Shown here piece after piece: positions 1 to 5,686 of a DNA stretch of 8,638 nucleotides (positions are counted from its first letter, which is position 1; each line of letters opens with the position of its first letter). Source of the DNA: VFZS01 sp964353255 (GTDB lineage: Bacteria; Acidobacteriota; Terriglobia; Bryobacterales; Bryobacteraceae); contig CAYGVJ010000188.1 of the NCBI GenBank assembly GCA_964353255.1, positions 1 through 8,638 of the forward strand. Reading direction: 5' to 3'. Position numbers and translations under genes: made by a program. The notes under the pieces were generated by a model that saw only the letters and a program-made list of their open reading frames with translations, had not been told where the DNA came from and made no database searches.

Positions 1-71
1 ACCCCTCGGACCACTATCCCGTGTTCGCGGTGTTTGAGTTCTCCCCCAGCCCGCCCGCGCGGGGGCGGTAG
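1..71 (+). CDS. C-terminal end of a second EEP-family hydrolase gene (partial, runs off the left edge)
   Basis: The first 71 bases encode the last 22 residues and stop codon of an endonuclease/exonuclease/phosphatase-family protein. They include the terminal S-D-H-Y-P-V motif, whose histidine is catalytic in this family. The reading is residue-for-residue identical to the end of the complete gene at 3766-4626, including the odd tail SPSPPARGR. The rest of the gene lies outside the window, so I cannot say whether it is intact. Because the nucleotide match stops three bases after the stop codon, this looks like one arm of a duplication, not a distant paralogue. Confidence 0.8.
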   Translation, partial: PSDHYPVFAVFEFSPSPPARGR

Positions 72-74
72 GGG
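1..74 (+). repeat. Long direct repeat, left copy (visible part)
   Basis: Bases 1-74 match 4556-4629 with only two differences, at 56 (c here, t in the right copy) and 62 (g here, a there). The match ends at 74/4629: the left copy continues into the restriction-modification block and the right copy into unrelated sequence. The left copy extends beyond the window by an unknown distance. Confidence 0.93.
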
Positions 75-305
75 CGCGTCAGCGGGCTCGGGTGTTTGGA
101 GGCGCGGGGGGATCGCGGCTGCGAACGACCCACTTCCGGATGCTGGCGCTGGTGTACGCCAACCGTCGAAGACACCACTACGGCCGAGCCCCCGACTCCG
201 CTATGGGTTCGGGCCCCCAGCGTCCCGTCCGTGTGGCGCTCAACGTTCCCGGGAACGCCATCGCCCGTCGGTTTGGAGGCTTACAATGAAGTGGGTTGCC
301 GGGGT

Positions 306-1187
306 ATGGTAGGGGAAACTCCCAACGCGGGGTCTAGTGCAAGCCGCCGAGGAGGATGGCGTTCGCATCGCCTGACTGGCCGCGTCTGCGACGTGTGCGG
401 AGCCCTTATCTCGGGGCAGAACCCCCGCTACATCGTCGAACGGCCGGGTAGGTCACTCTTCGGATTGCTGCCCGGGAGCTCTTACCGGTTCCGGAGGCCG
501 TTCGCTTTCGGAGTGCCTCCCTGGGGCTCTGACCTTGTGTTGGCCTGCCAGCCGTGCTGGATCAGGCTGCTTGAGGAGGGCGCCAGAGCCCGTGGCCAAT
601 GGCACGCACTGCTGCCGCCCCTAGGTCGCGAAATATGGCTTCACCGGACGGCTACCGAGGTGAGCAGCATCGAGGGGATCTCCATTCGTGCCTCTAGTGA
701 AGGTTTCGTGAGGTGTGAGACCTGCGGGCAGTTGAAGCCGCCCCTGATCACGCCTCATTGCGATATATGCGGACAACAGTGGATCTGGGCGCCCGAGGAT
801 TGTTGTTTCGTTAGAGGGCCTCGGAGGGCCATCCGGGCCCTGCTGGGTGTCGATTCGAAGTTTCTGGTGACTGACTCCCAGTGCTCGGACACCTTGATCC
901 AAGAGGGCCGTTTCCGTCACCGTTTCCCTGGCTGGCTCTCGCCTGGCTCGCTCTCACCGCCCCGGTTCTCAACGCAGTGCGAGGCGTGTGCGAGGTACAT
1001 TTGCGGAGGCCAGGAAGTGTATTACGCCTACAGGCCGCGAAAGTTGCTCTTCGGCTTGGTGACGCAGCGCGAGAATTGGTCGTATGACATGCAAGTGTGC
1101 TGCCCGTGCGTTCATGCCTTGACGAGGGCGGGCTGGAGGACAAGGCACGGGTATATTCTCTGTGAGCCGTCTTCGAAGGGCTTCTGA
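306..1187 (+). CDS. Cysteine-rich protein with three zinc-ribbon-like modules, function unknown
   Basis: I do not recognise the family. With the ATG at 306 the protein is 293 residues. It has CxxC pairs at residues 28-31, 81-84, 137-140, 152-155, 225-228 and 265-268. Three segments look like copies of one module of 50-65 residues: residues 28-92, 152-201 and 225-275. Each has CxxC, then an aromatic/R-P-x-R or R-G-P-R-R patch with a following L-x-G, then a second cysteine group and L-x-x-x-G. Module two keeps only one cysteine of its second pair. Zinc binding is inferred from the cysteine spacing. No signal peptide or membrane segment is visible. The frame is open upstream to 96, but the first 70 residues there look like noise, so I chose 306; the start is uncertain. 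It lies upstream of the methyltransferase inside the block bounded by the EEP duplication, so it may be cargo or a regulator of that system. Confidence 0.68.
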   Translation: MVGETPNAGSSASRRGGWRSHRLTGRVCDVCGALISGQNPRYIVERPGRSLFGLLPGSSYRFRRPFAFGVPPWGSDLVLACQPCWIRLLEEGARARGQWHALLPPLGREIWLHRTATEVSSIEGISIRASSEGFVRCETCGQLKPPLITPHCDICGQQWIWAPEDCCFVRGPRRAIRALLGVDSKFLVTDSQCSDTLIQEGRFRHRFPGWLSPGSLSPPRFSTQCEACARYICGGQEVYYAYRPRKLLFGLVTQRENWSYDMQVCCPCVHALTRAGWRTRHGYILCEPSSKGF

Positions 1188-1735
1188 ACCGCGGGTCGCC
1201 CGGCAATCCGGCGCTTTCGGAGAGTGAGCCTGGCGCGTGCTGCTGGGCGCGAGGCCAACCCGAGGATTGGAGCTAGCGGCGCTTGGTTTGCGAGCAAGTT
1301 GCCTCACTTTCAGGTCAATTGAACACCTTTTGTGGAGAAACGGGCCTTGGCGATCCCAGGGCCTGGGGAGGGACAACTAAACGAGGCGCCAGCTCAAGCG
1401 CTCCGATGCGACGGGCACGCGACCCGTCCGGGGGGCGACATGGTTGGACATCCGATGGCCCGCCATTCTTCCAGGGGACTTGGTGTGCCGGGTAGCGCAG
1501 CGCGCATCCTTTTCGGAAGCCGCACCTCCAATCGTCTACTGCCAGTGCTCCGGGGGGGGTGACACGGCCGGGCTCGATAGAGTCAGGCCAGCAACGGAGA
1601 ATGGAACCTCCAGCGCGGGGGGCTCAGGCCTAAAGTGTTCCACCTATTCAGCCGTTCTACTGGGTGATGGCGCTCGGTGCGCAGCAGTTGGGCTGGAGCT
1701 TCAGAGGGGGTGTGGGATTCCCGGAAGACTCGGCT
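1188..1735. other. Gap of 548 bp with no convincing gene
   Basis: Between the cysteine-rich gene and the methyltransferase, open frames exist on both strands, but none shows a recognisable domain or a ribosome-binding site at a sensible distance. In particular I see no helix-turn-helix controller (C protein) of the kind that precedes many Type II restriction genes. A small hairpin (gacggg, 7-nt loop, cccgtc) occurs near 1417-1435 without a T tract. The region probably carries the methyltransferase promoter. Confidence 0.5.
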
Positions 1736-2680
1736 ATGATGGTACCAGTGGAGAGCATTCAGCCAGCAGCCGCTGCAGTCAGCATTCCCGAAGCCCGGGA
1801 GGCTCTCGACAGGGAGCGCTGCGGTGAGGCCGAGACGTCCCATCTGCTTCACTGCGGCGATGCCCGCCAGCTGGACTGGATACCTGACGAGTCCATCCAC
1901 CTCATCGTCACCTCGCCCCCGTACTGGACGCTGAAGAAGTACAACGAGCGTATCGGCCAGCTCGGCGCGGTGGCCGACTACGAAGAGTTCATGGACGAGC
2001 TGGACAAGGTCTGGAGGCACTGCTTCCGGGTTCTTGTTCCGGGCGGGCGCATTGTCTGTGTAGTCGGCGATGTCTGCCTGGCCCGGCGGCGCAACAAGGG
2101 GCGGCACCTGGTCATACCTCTCCACGCCGACATCGCCGTGCGCACACGCCGCATCGGCCTTGACTATCTCACCCCGATCCTCTGGCACAAGATCGCCAAC
2201 GCGAGCTACGAGGTCGAGAACGGCTCGTCATTCCTTGGCAAACCGTACGAGCCGAACGCCATCGTCAAGAACGACATCGAATACGTGCTGATGCTCCGCA
2301 AGTCCGGCGGGTACCGCCAGCCCACGGATTCCCAACGGGAGCGCTCGAAGCTCACCAAGGACGAATACGCGCGCTGGTTCCGTTCTTTCTGGACCGACGT
2401 CCCGGGCGAGTCCACCCGTGATCACCCAGCGCCGTTTCCGGTCAAGCTCGCCTACCGTCTGGTCCGCATGTTCTCGTTCGTCGAAGACACTGTGCTTGAT
2501 CCCTTTGCCGGCACATTCACGACGACTGTTGCGGCCATGAAGTGCGGCCGGCACAGCATCGGCAACGAACTGGATTCGGAATACTTCAGGCGCGGCGTTG
2601 CGCGCGTCAAGGCTGCGGCCGCCAACCTCGATACCTTCTTCGGCAGGCCCCCCAAGATCGAAGTCAGGTCAGGGTGCTGA
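1736..2680 (+). CDS. Type II DNA methyltransferase, beta-class amino (N4-cytosine/N6-adenine) methylase
   Basis: This enzyme transfers a methyl group from S-adenosylmethionine to an exocyclic amino group of a base in a specific DNA site, protecting it from the partner nuclease. From the ATG at 1736 (314 residues; GGAAG 9 nt upstream) the order is H-C-G-D near 39, catalytic motif IV T-S-P-P-Y-W at 59-64, P-G-G-R-I around 100, the central target-recognition region, motif X-like H-P-A-P-F-P-V-K-L, and motif I D-P-F-A-G-T-F-T-T at 255-263. Motif IV before motif I defines the beta class. A tryptophan after S-P-P-Y is common in N4-cytosine enzymes, so m4C is my preferred product. The second glycine of the usual F-x-G-x-G is replaced by phenylalanine. 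The frame is open to a GTG at 1664, but that stretch lacks family features. Its end overlaps the end of the nuclease gene by 17 bp. Confidence 0.9.
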   Translation: MMVPVESIQPAAAAVSIPEAREALDRERCGEAETSHLLHCGDARQLDWIPDESIHLIVTSPPYWTLKKYNERIGQLGAVADYEEFMDELDKVWRHCFRVLVPGGRIVCVVGDVCLARRRNKGRHLVIPLHADIAVRTRRIGLDYLTPILWHKIANASYEVENGSSFLGKPYEPNAIVKNDIEYVLMLRKSGGYRQPTDSQRERSKLTKDEYARWFRSFWTDVPGESTRDHPAPFPVKLAYRLVRMFSFVEDTVLDPFAGTFTTTVAAMKCGRHSIGNELDSEYFRRGVARVKAAAANLDTFFGRPPKIEVRSGC

Positions 2681-3446
2681 ATCTCCGCGTGTAGAACCGC
2701 GCGATCCGCTCCACAAAGGTCTGGTAGTGGTCCCGGTCGCCGACCTGGGGCGCCGGCACTGCGGTCCAGAGATCGCAGCCGGACTGGTTGTCGCAGTCTA
2801 CGACCACGGTGCAGTAGGCATCGAACCCCTCCTCGTCAACAGAGTCCCGGATAGGAAGACCACGCAGGTGCTTCACCATGTTGTCTGCGGCCTGCGGCTG
2901 CTTGTGAACGGTGACGTGCAGCGGCAGATCCGGGCGCTGGTTCCTCAGGGGAGAGACGAAGGTGGTTGCGATGTTGACCACTGTGATACCCGCCGCAATC
3001 GCGTCGCGACGCCCCTCGTGAACGATTCGGTGGGAGGAATTGAGCTCGTCGTAGACGCGAGGTTGGGACTTCTGGTGCTCGGTCATGACTGTCTTGGCCT
3101 CGCACGAGACAAGCACCTCGGCGATCTCCGCTTGCCTGATGATCCGCCTTCCGGAGTGCGGATCAGGAAGCTCCATTCGAGGCGGCCGACCGATGGCGAG
3201 GTCGATAGTCTTCCGCTTTTGACTGCGGGGCCAAAGGTACACGACGTTCACGCCGTAAGCGATCTCGCGACGCTCAGCTTGCTGGCGCAACACCGAGCAG
3301 GCCGCCACCAGATCCTCCATGATGAAGTCGCAGAGGGCAACGGAATGGGCATCACTTCGGGGGTGGTATCTGTAAACGTGGCCGAACTTCGGATCGCGGT
3401 GCTCATGCTTGGCGAGCCAAGCAGCGAGTCTTTCAGGGGCGTTCAC
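2664..3446 (-). CDS. Putative Type II restriction endonuclease (PD-(D/E)XK type)
   Basis: This is probably the cutting partner of the adjacent methyltransferase. The call rests on convergent, overlapping arrangement with a solitary methylase, a length of 260 residues typical of Type II enzymes, and a plausible metal-binding core: D82 in K-T-I-D-L-A-I-G, then E116-A-K118 in V-S-C-E-A-K at the end of a hydrophobic strand, followed by a basic/polar helix and a second hydrophobic strand (A-G-I-T-V-V-N-I-A). I cannot assign a recognition site. The GTG at 3446 is chosen because AAGGA lies 9 nt upstream; the TTG at 3452 is only 3 nt from that motif. No signal peptide or membrane segment is seen. To its right lies a cut-off dehydrogenase gene, suggesting the nuclease side forms the right boundary of an inserted block. 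The pairing and location make the role fairly secure; the family is not. Confidence 0.75.
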   Translation of the reverse strand: MNAPERLAAWLAKHEHRDPKFGHVYRYHPRSDAHSVALCDFIMEDLVAACSVLRQQAERREIAYGVNVVYLWPRSQKRKTIDLAIGRPPRMELPDPHSGRRIIRQAEIAEVLVSCEAKTVMTEHQKSQPRVYDELNSSHRIVHEGRRDAIAAGITVVNIATTFVSPLRNQRPDLPLHVTVHKQPQAADNMVKHLRGLPIRDSVDEEGFDAYCTVVVDCDNQSGCDLWTAVPAPQVGDRDHYQTFVERIARFYTRRFSTLT

Positions 3447-3494
3447 GGGCAACGGTCCTTGCGGACGATCTGAACCTCGTATAGAAACCCAACT

Positions 3495-3680
3495 TTATCG
3501 CAGATCGATCCTCCAGCGCAGGACTATTGGCCGGCGGCTGCGCCCCTTTCTGCCGTGCACGTCGCTGCCGCAGATGCCGCAGGCTCGAACCCGCACCAGC
3601 ACATCGTCTGGCCCGAGCGCCGGCTCCGGCATCTCGGTCAGCTCCAGTTCCATGTACTTCTTGAGCAGGAGGGCCTTCAT
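3495..3680 (-). pseudogene. Truncated zinc-dependent alcohol dehydrogenase (MDR family), N-terminal 43 residues only
   Basis: Reading leftward from the ATG at 3680 (GGAGG 9 nt upstream), the first 43 residues are a clear medium-chain dehydrogenase start: M-K-A-L-L-L-K, then P-E-P-A-L-G-P-D-D-V-L-V-R-V, then G-I-C-G-S-D-V-H-G with the catalytic zinc cysteine. Family resemblance stops at about base 3552. Eighteen unrelated residues follow before a stop at 3495, so more than 85% of the usual 340-residue enzyme is missing. The gene runs divergently from the EEP gene. The break lies next to the restriction endonuclease, which points to the incoming block as the cause. An intact copy may exist left of this window. 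Confidence 0.8.
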
Positions 3681-3698
3681 CTCGTCTCGCCTCCGTAG

Positions 3699-3752
3699 CA
3701 CAGACTTTCCAGTCTGTGTAGCCTCTGAAGCTACACTACCATGGAAGTCTGG
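3699..3752. repeat. REP-like palindromic repeat between the divergent dehydrogenase and EEP genes
   Basis: Two overlapping hairpins are visible. cacagac (3699-3705) pairs with gtctgtg (3712-3718) around tttcca. gtgtagc (3716-3722) pairs with gctacac (3730-3736). A further inverted copy of the first motif, tggaagtctg, follows at about 3743-3752. The two stems share gtg, so they are mutually exclusive folds. The position, directly before the EEP ribosome-binding site, could affect expression of both divergent genes. Confidence 0.65.
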
Positions 3753-3765
3753 GAGGATCGCTCAC

Positions 3766-4626
3766 ATGTTGCGTAGATCGTTCTGGCTGGCCGCAATAGC
3801 AGCCGCCGCTTCCCCCTTGTTCCCGGCGGAGGCTCTCCGGGTGATGAGCTTCAACGTTCGCTACCCGGCTCCCTCCGACGGGCCGAACCGCTGGGAGCAC
3901 CGGCGGGACTTGCTTGTGGACACCATCCGCGAGAGGAATCCCGACCTGCTCGGCACGCAGGAGTTGTTCTACGAGCAGGGCCAGTACATCGTCGAGAAGC
4001 TGCCGCAGTACACCTGGTTCGGCATCAGCCGCCGCGGCAGCCGCGAGGACGAACATATGGGCGTCTTCTACCGGCCCGACAAGCTGAAGCTGCTGGAGTC
4101 CGGCAACTTCTGGCTCTCGGAAACCTCGGAAGTGGCAGGCAGCATGTCCTGGAGCGTGAGCCTTCCGCGGATGGTGACCTGGGGCCTGTTCGAGATCGCA
4201 GGCAGCGGGCGGCGATTGTACTTCCACAACACGCATTTCCCGCACCGGCCGCAGGACGCTGAGGCCCGCCTGCGATGCAGCCAGGTGATCTCCGAGCGGA
4301 TCAAGAAGCTGCCGGAGGACATCCCTTTCATTTTGACCGGGGATTTCAACTCCCCGACCGGGAGCGACGTCTACAAGCTCCTGACGACCTCCCTGACTGA
4401 CGCGCGCACCTCGGCGGATCGCATCTCCGGGCCCGAGTGCACGCTCAGTGGCTTCACCGGCCAGACCTCCGGCCCGCGCATCGACTGGATCCTCTACCGG
4501 GGGTCACTCCGGGCCGTCGAGGCGGAAACCGTGACCCGCAGCCAGGACGGCCGCTACCCCTCGGACCACTATCCCGTGTTCGCGGTGTTTGAGTTCTCCC
4601 CCAGCCCGCCTGCGCGAGGGCGGTAG
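3766..4626 (+). CDS. Secreted endonuclease/exonuclease/phosphatase (EEP) family hydrolase
   Basis: A metal-dependent phosphoesterase of the EEP superfamily (DNase I/AP endonuclease/inositol-phosphatase fold), 286 residues. The start is supported by GGGAGGA 8 nt upstream and by a signal peptide: basic L-R-R, a hydrophobic core at residues 6-19 and a likely cleavage after A-E-A (21-23). Family motifs follow in order: metal-site S-F-N-V-R (N30), G-T-Q-E (E66), H-N-T-H-F (154-158), T-G-D-F-N (D193, N195), R-I-D-W (D240) and the catalytic S-D-H-Y-P-V (H268). All key residues are present, so it should be active outside the cytoplasm. The substrate cannot be read from sequence; secreted bacterial members often attack nucleic acids or phosphorylated organics. 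The last nine residues are proline/arginine-rich and encoded by a GC hairpin. Its tail is duplicated at 1-74. Confidence 0.93.
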   Translation: MLRRSFWLAAIAAAASPLFPAEALRVMSFNVRYPAPSDGPNRWEHRRDLLVDTIRERNPDLLGTQELFYEQGQYIVEKLPQYTWFGISRRGSREDEHMGVFYRPDKLKLLESGNFWLSETSEVAGSMSWSVSLPRMVTWGLFEIAGSGRRLYFHNTHFPHRPQDAEARLRCSQVISERIKKLPEDIPFILTGDFNSPTGSDVYKLLTTSLTDARTSADRISGPECTLSGFTGQTSGPRIDWILYRGSLRAVEAETVTRSQDGRYPSDHYPVFAVFEFSPSPPARGR

Positions 4627-4629
4627 GGG
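4556..4629 (+). repeat. Long direct repeat, right copy (segment comparable with the left edge)
   Basis: This segment matches bases 1-74 with two differences. It covers the last 23 codons of the EEP gene, its stop and three further bases. The right copy of the full repeat probably starts near the broken dehydrogenase (about 3530-3555), but only this part can be compared inside the window. Confidence 0.93.
4606..4623 (+). terminator. GC-rich stem-loop at the EEP stop codon, terminator-like without a T tract
   Basis: Within the last codons ccgcc pairs with ggcgg around a loop (4606-4623), immediately followed by tag and a run of g. The same fold exists at 51-68. No T tract follows, so it is at best a weak or factor-dependent terminator, or part of a dispersed GC hairpin that became the gene's 3' end. 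Confidence 0.3.
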
Positions 4630-4757
4630 GGCTGGCGAGAGATGCTGCGGGGCGGACAAGCTCGTGCAATCCCGCTTGACGGGGGCCGGCGCTATGGTGC
4701 TGGTGTTGGGGGACAGGGATTGTCGCCCATCGATATTCAGATGGCCTACCAGCGGAC

Positions 4758-4799
4758 CTACGGCAGATTCGCCCACCGGACTTCACCTTGCCAGATCAC
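4758..4799 (-). pseudogene. Remnant of a MazF-type toxin, N-terminal 13 residues only
   Basis: A GTG (complement of 4797-4799) overlaps the TGA stop of the MazE-like antitoxin as GTGA. It opens the reading V-I-W-Q-G-E-V-R-W-A-N-L-P, followed by TAG at 4758-4760. MazF toxins (ribosome-independent mRNA interferases) typically begin with G-E-(I/V)-W-W-A-(D/N)-L-P, so this is a very short but specific match in the expected place. No continuation resembling the P-G-Y-R-R-P-V-L-V-V part of MazF is found in any frame down to 4627, so the rest has been deleted or replaced, not merely stopped. Confidence 0.65.
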
Positions 4800-5032
4800 C
4801 ACTCGCTTCGCTCCAAAACGCGGCGGCTGGCCGACGAAACGAACTTATCCCTCTGATCCCCCAACCCGGCGCAGACCTGATCCATGGCCTCGGTTACGTC
4901 TTCGGGCGCGTGCCGCGCCACGTACTCCTGGAGCGCGTCGCTGAACAATCGGCTCCGCGACTTCCTCGTGCGCCGCGCCAGCCGCTCGGCTTGTTCGAAT
5001 GCGCCGTCAGGAGTTGAAACCGCCGTCTTCAT
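4796..5032 (-). CDS. MazE-like antitoxin, orphaned by loss of its toxin
   Basis: A 78-residue ribbon-helix-helix antitoxin of the MazE type. A short N-terminal strand (M-K-T-A-V-S-T-P) is followed by F-E-Q-A-E-R-L-A-R-R-T-R-K-S-R-S and L-F-S-D-A-L-Q-E-Y, the usual DNA-binding half. A charged C-terminal tail ending L-E-R-S-E-W would wrap the toxin. In an intact module it represses its own promoter and neutralises an mRNA-cleaving MazF. Here the downstream toxin survives as only 13 residues. The ATG at 5032 is chosen over the upstream ATG at 5065 and the earlier open frame, which have no family features. It has no proper Shine-Dalgarno but a -10-like hexamer six bases upstream. It is transcribed in the same direction as the ABM gene, 103 bp away. 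Confidence 0.85.
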   Translation of the reverse strand: MKTAVSTPDGAFEQAERLARRTRKSRSRLFSDALQEYVARHAPEDVTEAMDQVCAGLGDQRDKFVSSASRRVLERSEW

Positions 5033-5038
5033 ACCCTG

Positions 5039-5044
5039 AGTACA
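5039..5044 (-). promoter_or_regulatory. Candidate -10 element for the MazE-like antitoxin
   Basis: TGTACT on the minus strand ends six bases before the ATG at 5032, so transcription would begin at or next to the start codon. No matching -35 is obvious; at that distance lies the 5057-5072 palindrome. Confidence 0.35.
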
Positions 5045-5056
5045 AACCTTACGATC

Positions 5057-5072
5057 AAGCGGCATGCCGCTT
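5057..5072. promoter_or_regulatory. Perfect 16-bp palindrome, candidate operator for the MazE-like antitoxin
   Basis: AAGCGGCATGCCGCTT is a perfect palindrome 24 bp upstream of the antitoxin ATG, over the -35 position of the candidate promoter. Dimeric RHH antitoxins usually bind palindromes at their own promoter, so an operator role is plausible but inferred. A separate hairpin (gggcgg at 5082-5087, ccgccc at 5095-5100) lies beside it and could equally make this a 3'-end structure of the ABM transcript. Confidence 0.35.
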
Positions 5073-5135
5073 TGCGGCGCCGGGCGGTGGTTGCCCGCCC
5101 GCTGCAACGCCGGGTTGGGCGGCCACGTTCAGGAG

Positions 5136-5429
5136 TCAGGCGTCAACTTGCTCGAAGCAACGGATACTGGGATCTGTTTCGAGCATGCTGGCGAGTTGTG
5201 CCATGACGCCGGTCTCCGTGCGCCATGCAAGGTATCGCTCGTAGTGTGCTTTCGACTCCCAAAACTCGACGAAGACGATAGTCTGCCCGTCGTCAGTGCT
5301 CGCATACGCGGTGATGCCCCGGCAGCCCTCATAAGCGCGGGTATCCGGAAATGCGGCCGCCAGCGCCGCCTTGAGAGGGCCGACCGCCTCCGCCTTGGCC
5401 TTGGCTTCGAGAAGTACCATAATCGCCAT
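5136..5429 (-). CDS. ABM-domain protein, putative quinol monooxygenase (YgiN-like)
   Basis: A complete 97-residue antibiotic-biosynthesis-monooxygenase (ABM) domain, a dimeric alpha/beta-barrel that acts on quinols or similar aromatics without a metal or flavin. Typical features are the first strand I-M-V-L-L-E-A-K-A-K, a helix (L-K-A-A-L-A-A-A-F-P-D-T-R), E-G-C-R-G-I-T-A-Y with a strand, the family-typical V-E-F-W-E-S-K-A-H-Y-E-R-Y-L-A-W-R, and a C-terminal P-S-I-R-C-F-E-Q strand. The start is firm: AAGGAGGA lies 5 nt before the ATG. It stands alone and is cytoplasmic (no signal peptide). The small neighbouring genes give no pathway, so the substrate is unknown. Confidence 0.9.
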   Translation of the reverse strand: MAIMVLLEAKAKAEAVGPLKAALAAAFPDTRAYEGCRGITAYASTDDGQTIVFVEFWESKAHYERYLAWRTETGVMAQLASMLETDPSIRCFEQVDA

Positions 5430-5671
5430 GCTGTTCCTCCTTCACGTCAGACGATCGGCATTGTATCGCGCCGGCGGGCTCCTGGCAAGGCAACGCGGGC
5501 GAAGGGGCGTGTGCCCGTGTTCACGCGATACCGGTGGTACCGCTGAAGGGCGGCTAACCGCTGGGCATGCCCCGCCAACGGGGAGAGGCCGGCGGCGAGA
5601 CCGAGGATGGGGTCCCGGAACGCCGGCTCGCGGCTGAGGAGCAGGCAGATCGGCCGGCTGTGTTGCAAATG

Positions 5672-5680
5672 TGTTATACT
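5672..5680 (+). promoter_or_regulatory. Extended -10 promoter of the RHH antitoxin/MazF operon
   Basis: TGTTATACT contains an extended -10 (TG, one base, TATACT). It ends six bases before the in-frame GTG at 5687, so the transcript would start at the initiation codon. A good -35 is not seen, as is common for extended -10 promoters. Confidence 0.6.
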
Positions 5681-5686
5681 GCCCTT

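Noticed and set aside
96..305. Upstream extension of the cysteine-rich protein to the ATG at 96.
   Set aside because: The extra 70 residues are proline- and serine-rich, read like translated GC-rich spacer, and no ribosome-binding site precedes the ATG.
1583..2188. 201-codon open frame on - opposite the methyltransferase start.
   Set aside because: It is antisense to a well-supported methyltransferase, has no domain features, and arises from high GC content.
2598..3473. 291-codon open frame on + through the nuclease region.
   Set aside because: It mirrors the minus-strand nuclease, which has a good start, strand/helix pattern and partner position. The plus reading has no recognisable motif.
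5095..5125. ctgcaacgccgggttgggc resembles one half of an integron attC site, beside a toxin-antitoxin gene.
   Set aside because: The complementary half with a matching core is not found within 150 bp on either side, and there is no integrase or cassette array in view.
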